The notes below the pieces were generated by a model. That model was not told the origin of the DNA. It made no database searches and was given only the letters and a program-made list of their open reading frames with translations. A DNA stretch of 64,000 nt from Pseudomonas extremaustralis (GTDB lineage: Bacteria > Pseudomonadota > Gammaproteobacteria > Pseudomonadales > Pseudomonadaceae), in the NCBI RefSeq assembly GCF_900102035.1, contig NZ_LT629689.1, positions 3,580,001-3,644,000 on the forward strand. The letters run 5' to 3'. Below, in pieces: positions 63,537 through 64,000 of the stretch (the first letter of the stretch is position 1; every line of letters begins with the position of its first letter). The position numbers and the translations under genes were made by a program.

Positions 63537-64000
63537 GTGCTCGAGATCCGTCACCTCAAGACCCTGCACGCCCTGCGCGAAGCCGACAGCCTGGTGGAAG
63601 CCGCCGAACGCCTGCACCTGACGCAATCGGCGCTGTCCCACCAGTTCAAGGAGCTGGAAGAGCGCCTGGGCCTGCCGCTGTTCGTGCGCAAGACCAAGCC
63701 GTTGCGCTTCACCAGCGCCGGCCTGCGCCTGCTGCAACTGGCCGACGCCACCCTGCCCCTGCTGCGCGGCGCCGAGCGTGATATTGCGCGGTTGGCCGGC
63801 GGCACCGCCGGGCGCCTGCACATGGCGATCGAGTGCCACAGTTGCTTCCAGTGGCTGATGCCGACCATCGACCAGTTCCGCGATGCCTGGCCGGAAGTCG
63901 AGCTGGACCTGGCCTCCGGTTTCGCCTTCGCCCCGCTGCCGGCCCTGGCCCGTGGCGACCTGGACCTGGTGGTGACCTCCGACCCGCTGGAACTGCCGGG
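63537..64000 (+). CDS. metR: LysR-type regulator MetR (partial, runs off right edge)
   Basis: The first 154 codons of a LysR-type regulator. GTG start at 63537 with GGAGAGCC upstream. HTH: HLKTLHALREADSLVEAAER, LHLTQSALSHQFKELEERLG. The following IECHSCFQWLMPTIDQFRDA matches MetR, which controls methionine synthesis with homocysteine as co-inducer. The effector domain is cut by the window edge. Confidence 0.88.
   Translation, partial: MLEIRHLKTLHALREADSLVEAAERLHLTQSALSHQFKELEERLGLPLFVRKTKPLRFTSAGLRLLQLADATLPLLRGAERDIARLAGGTAGRLHMAIECHSCFQWLMPTIDQFRDAWPEVELDLASGFAFAPLPALARGDLDLVVTSDPLELP

Overview
The window looks like the chromosome of a fluorescent pseudomonad (Pseudomonas fluorescens group). 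The evidence is the mutS-fdxA-rsmZ block, an rsmZ-type sRNA with a GacA box, an aauSR/glt locus with AauR-type operators, PA3496- and GlpM-type proteins, ArgR half-sites of the Pseudomonas type, and three kinds of REP palindrome. GC is high except in the phage immunity region (about 6.4-7.4 kb) and around 25.5-26.0 kb.

Bases 1 to about 13,095 are the right part of a lambda-like prophage whose left part lies outside the window. On the minus strand is a replication and early operon, mostly joined by 4-base stop/start overlaps: Cro-like repressor, KilA-N protein, small unknowns, a Rha-like regulator, an O-like initiator with a 22-bp iteron array inside its gene, a DnaC-type loader, and a DnaB-type helicase cut by the window edge. 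A CI-like repressor, which lacks the catalytic serine of its family, is transcribed divergently between two sets of matching 11-bp operators. On the plus strand follow a LuxR-type HTH protein, a Rha protein, two DUF1566 paralogues, a small exported protein, a DUF4224 protein, a tyrosine integrase and an HNH protein that shares the integrase's N-terminal domain. The element ends against the first codons of mutS.

From 13.1 to 43.1 kb the content is mainly core genome: mutS, fdxA and rsmZ (not followed by rpoS); apbC/metG; an Rnf operon without rnfC; nth; a BvgA-like orphan regulator; argG (with ArgR sites); motY; pyrC-rnt; a peroxiredoxin; bfd-bfrB; grxD; a molybdopterin oxidoreductase; argF (ArgR site) with an ABC ATPase; ybaK; and glpFKRD. 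From 43.1 to 50.1 kb lies the acidic amino acid transporter gltIJKL, with an AauR operator pair and a sigma-54 promoter, followed by its two-component system aauSR and then glpM.

The most interesting region is 50.4-61.5 kb. A six-gene minus-strand operon encodes an HAD phosphatase, a class-III aminotransferase, an alpha/beta hydrolase, a GNAT/FemAB-like protein, a sensor kinase and a sigma-54 activator. A second minus-strand operon encodes an arginase-fold protein and two small EamA/SMR-like transporters. A fatty acid desaturase and a MipA-type porin lie between them on the plus strand. Three of the four transcription units (both operons and the desaturase) begin with a sequence of sigma-54 (-24/-12) type, and the phosphatase-to-activator operon also has a perfect 10-bp-arm palindrome about 100 bp upstream. 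I read this as one self-regulated biosynthesis/export locus of unknown product. The window ends with a FrnE-like DsbA protein, an exported alpha/beta hydrolase and the start of metR.
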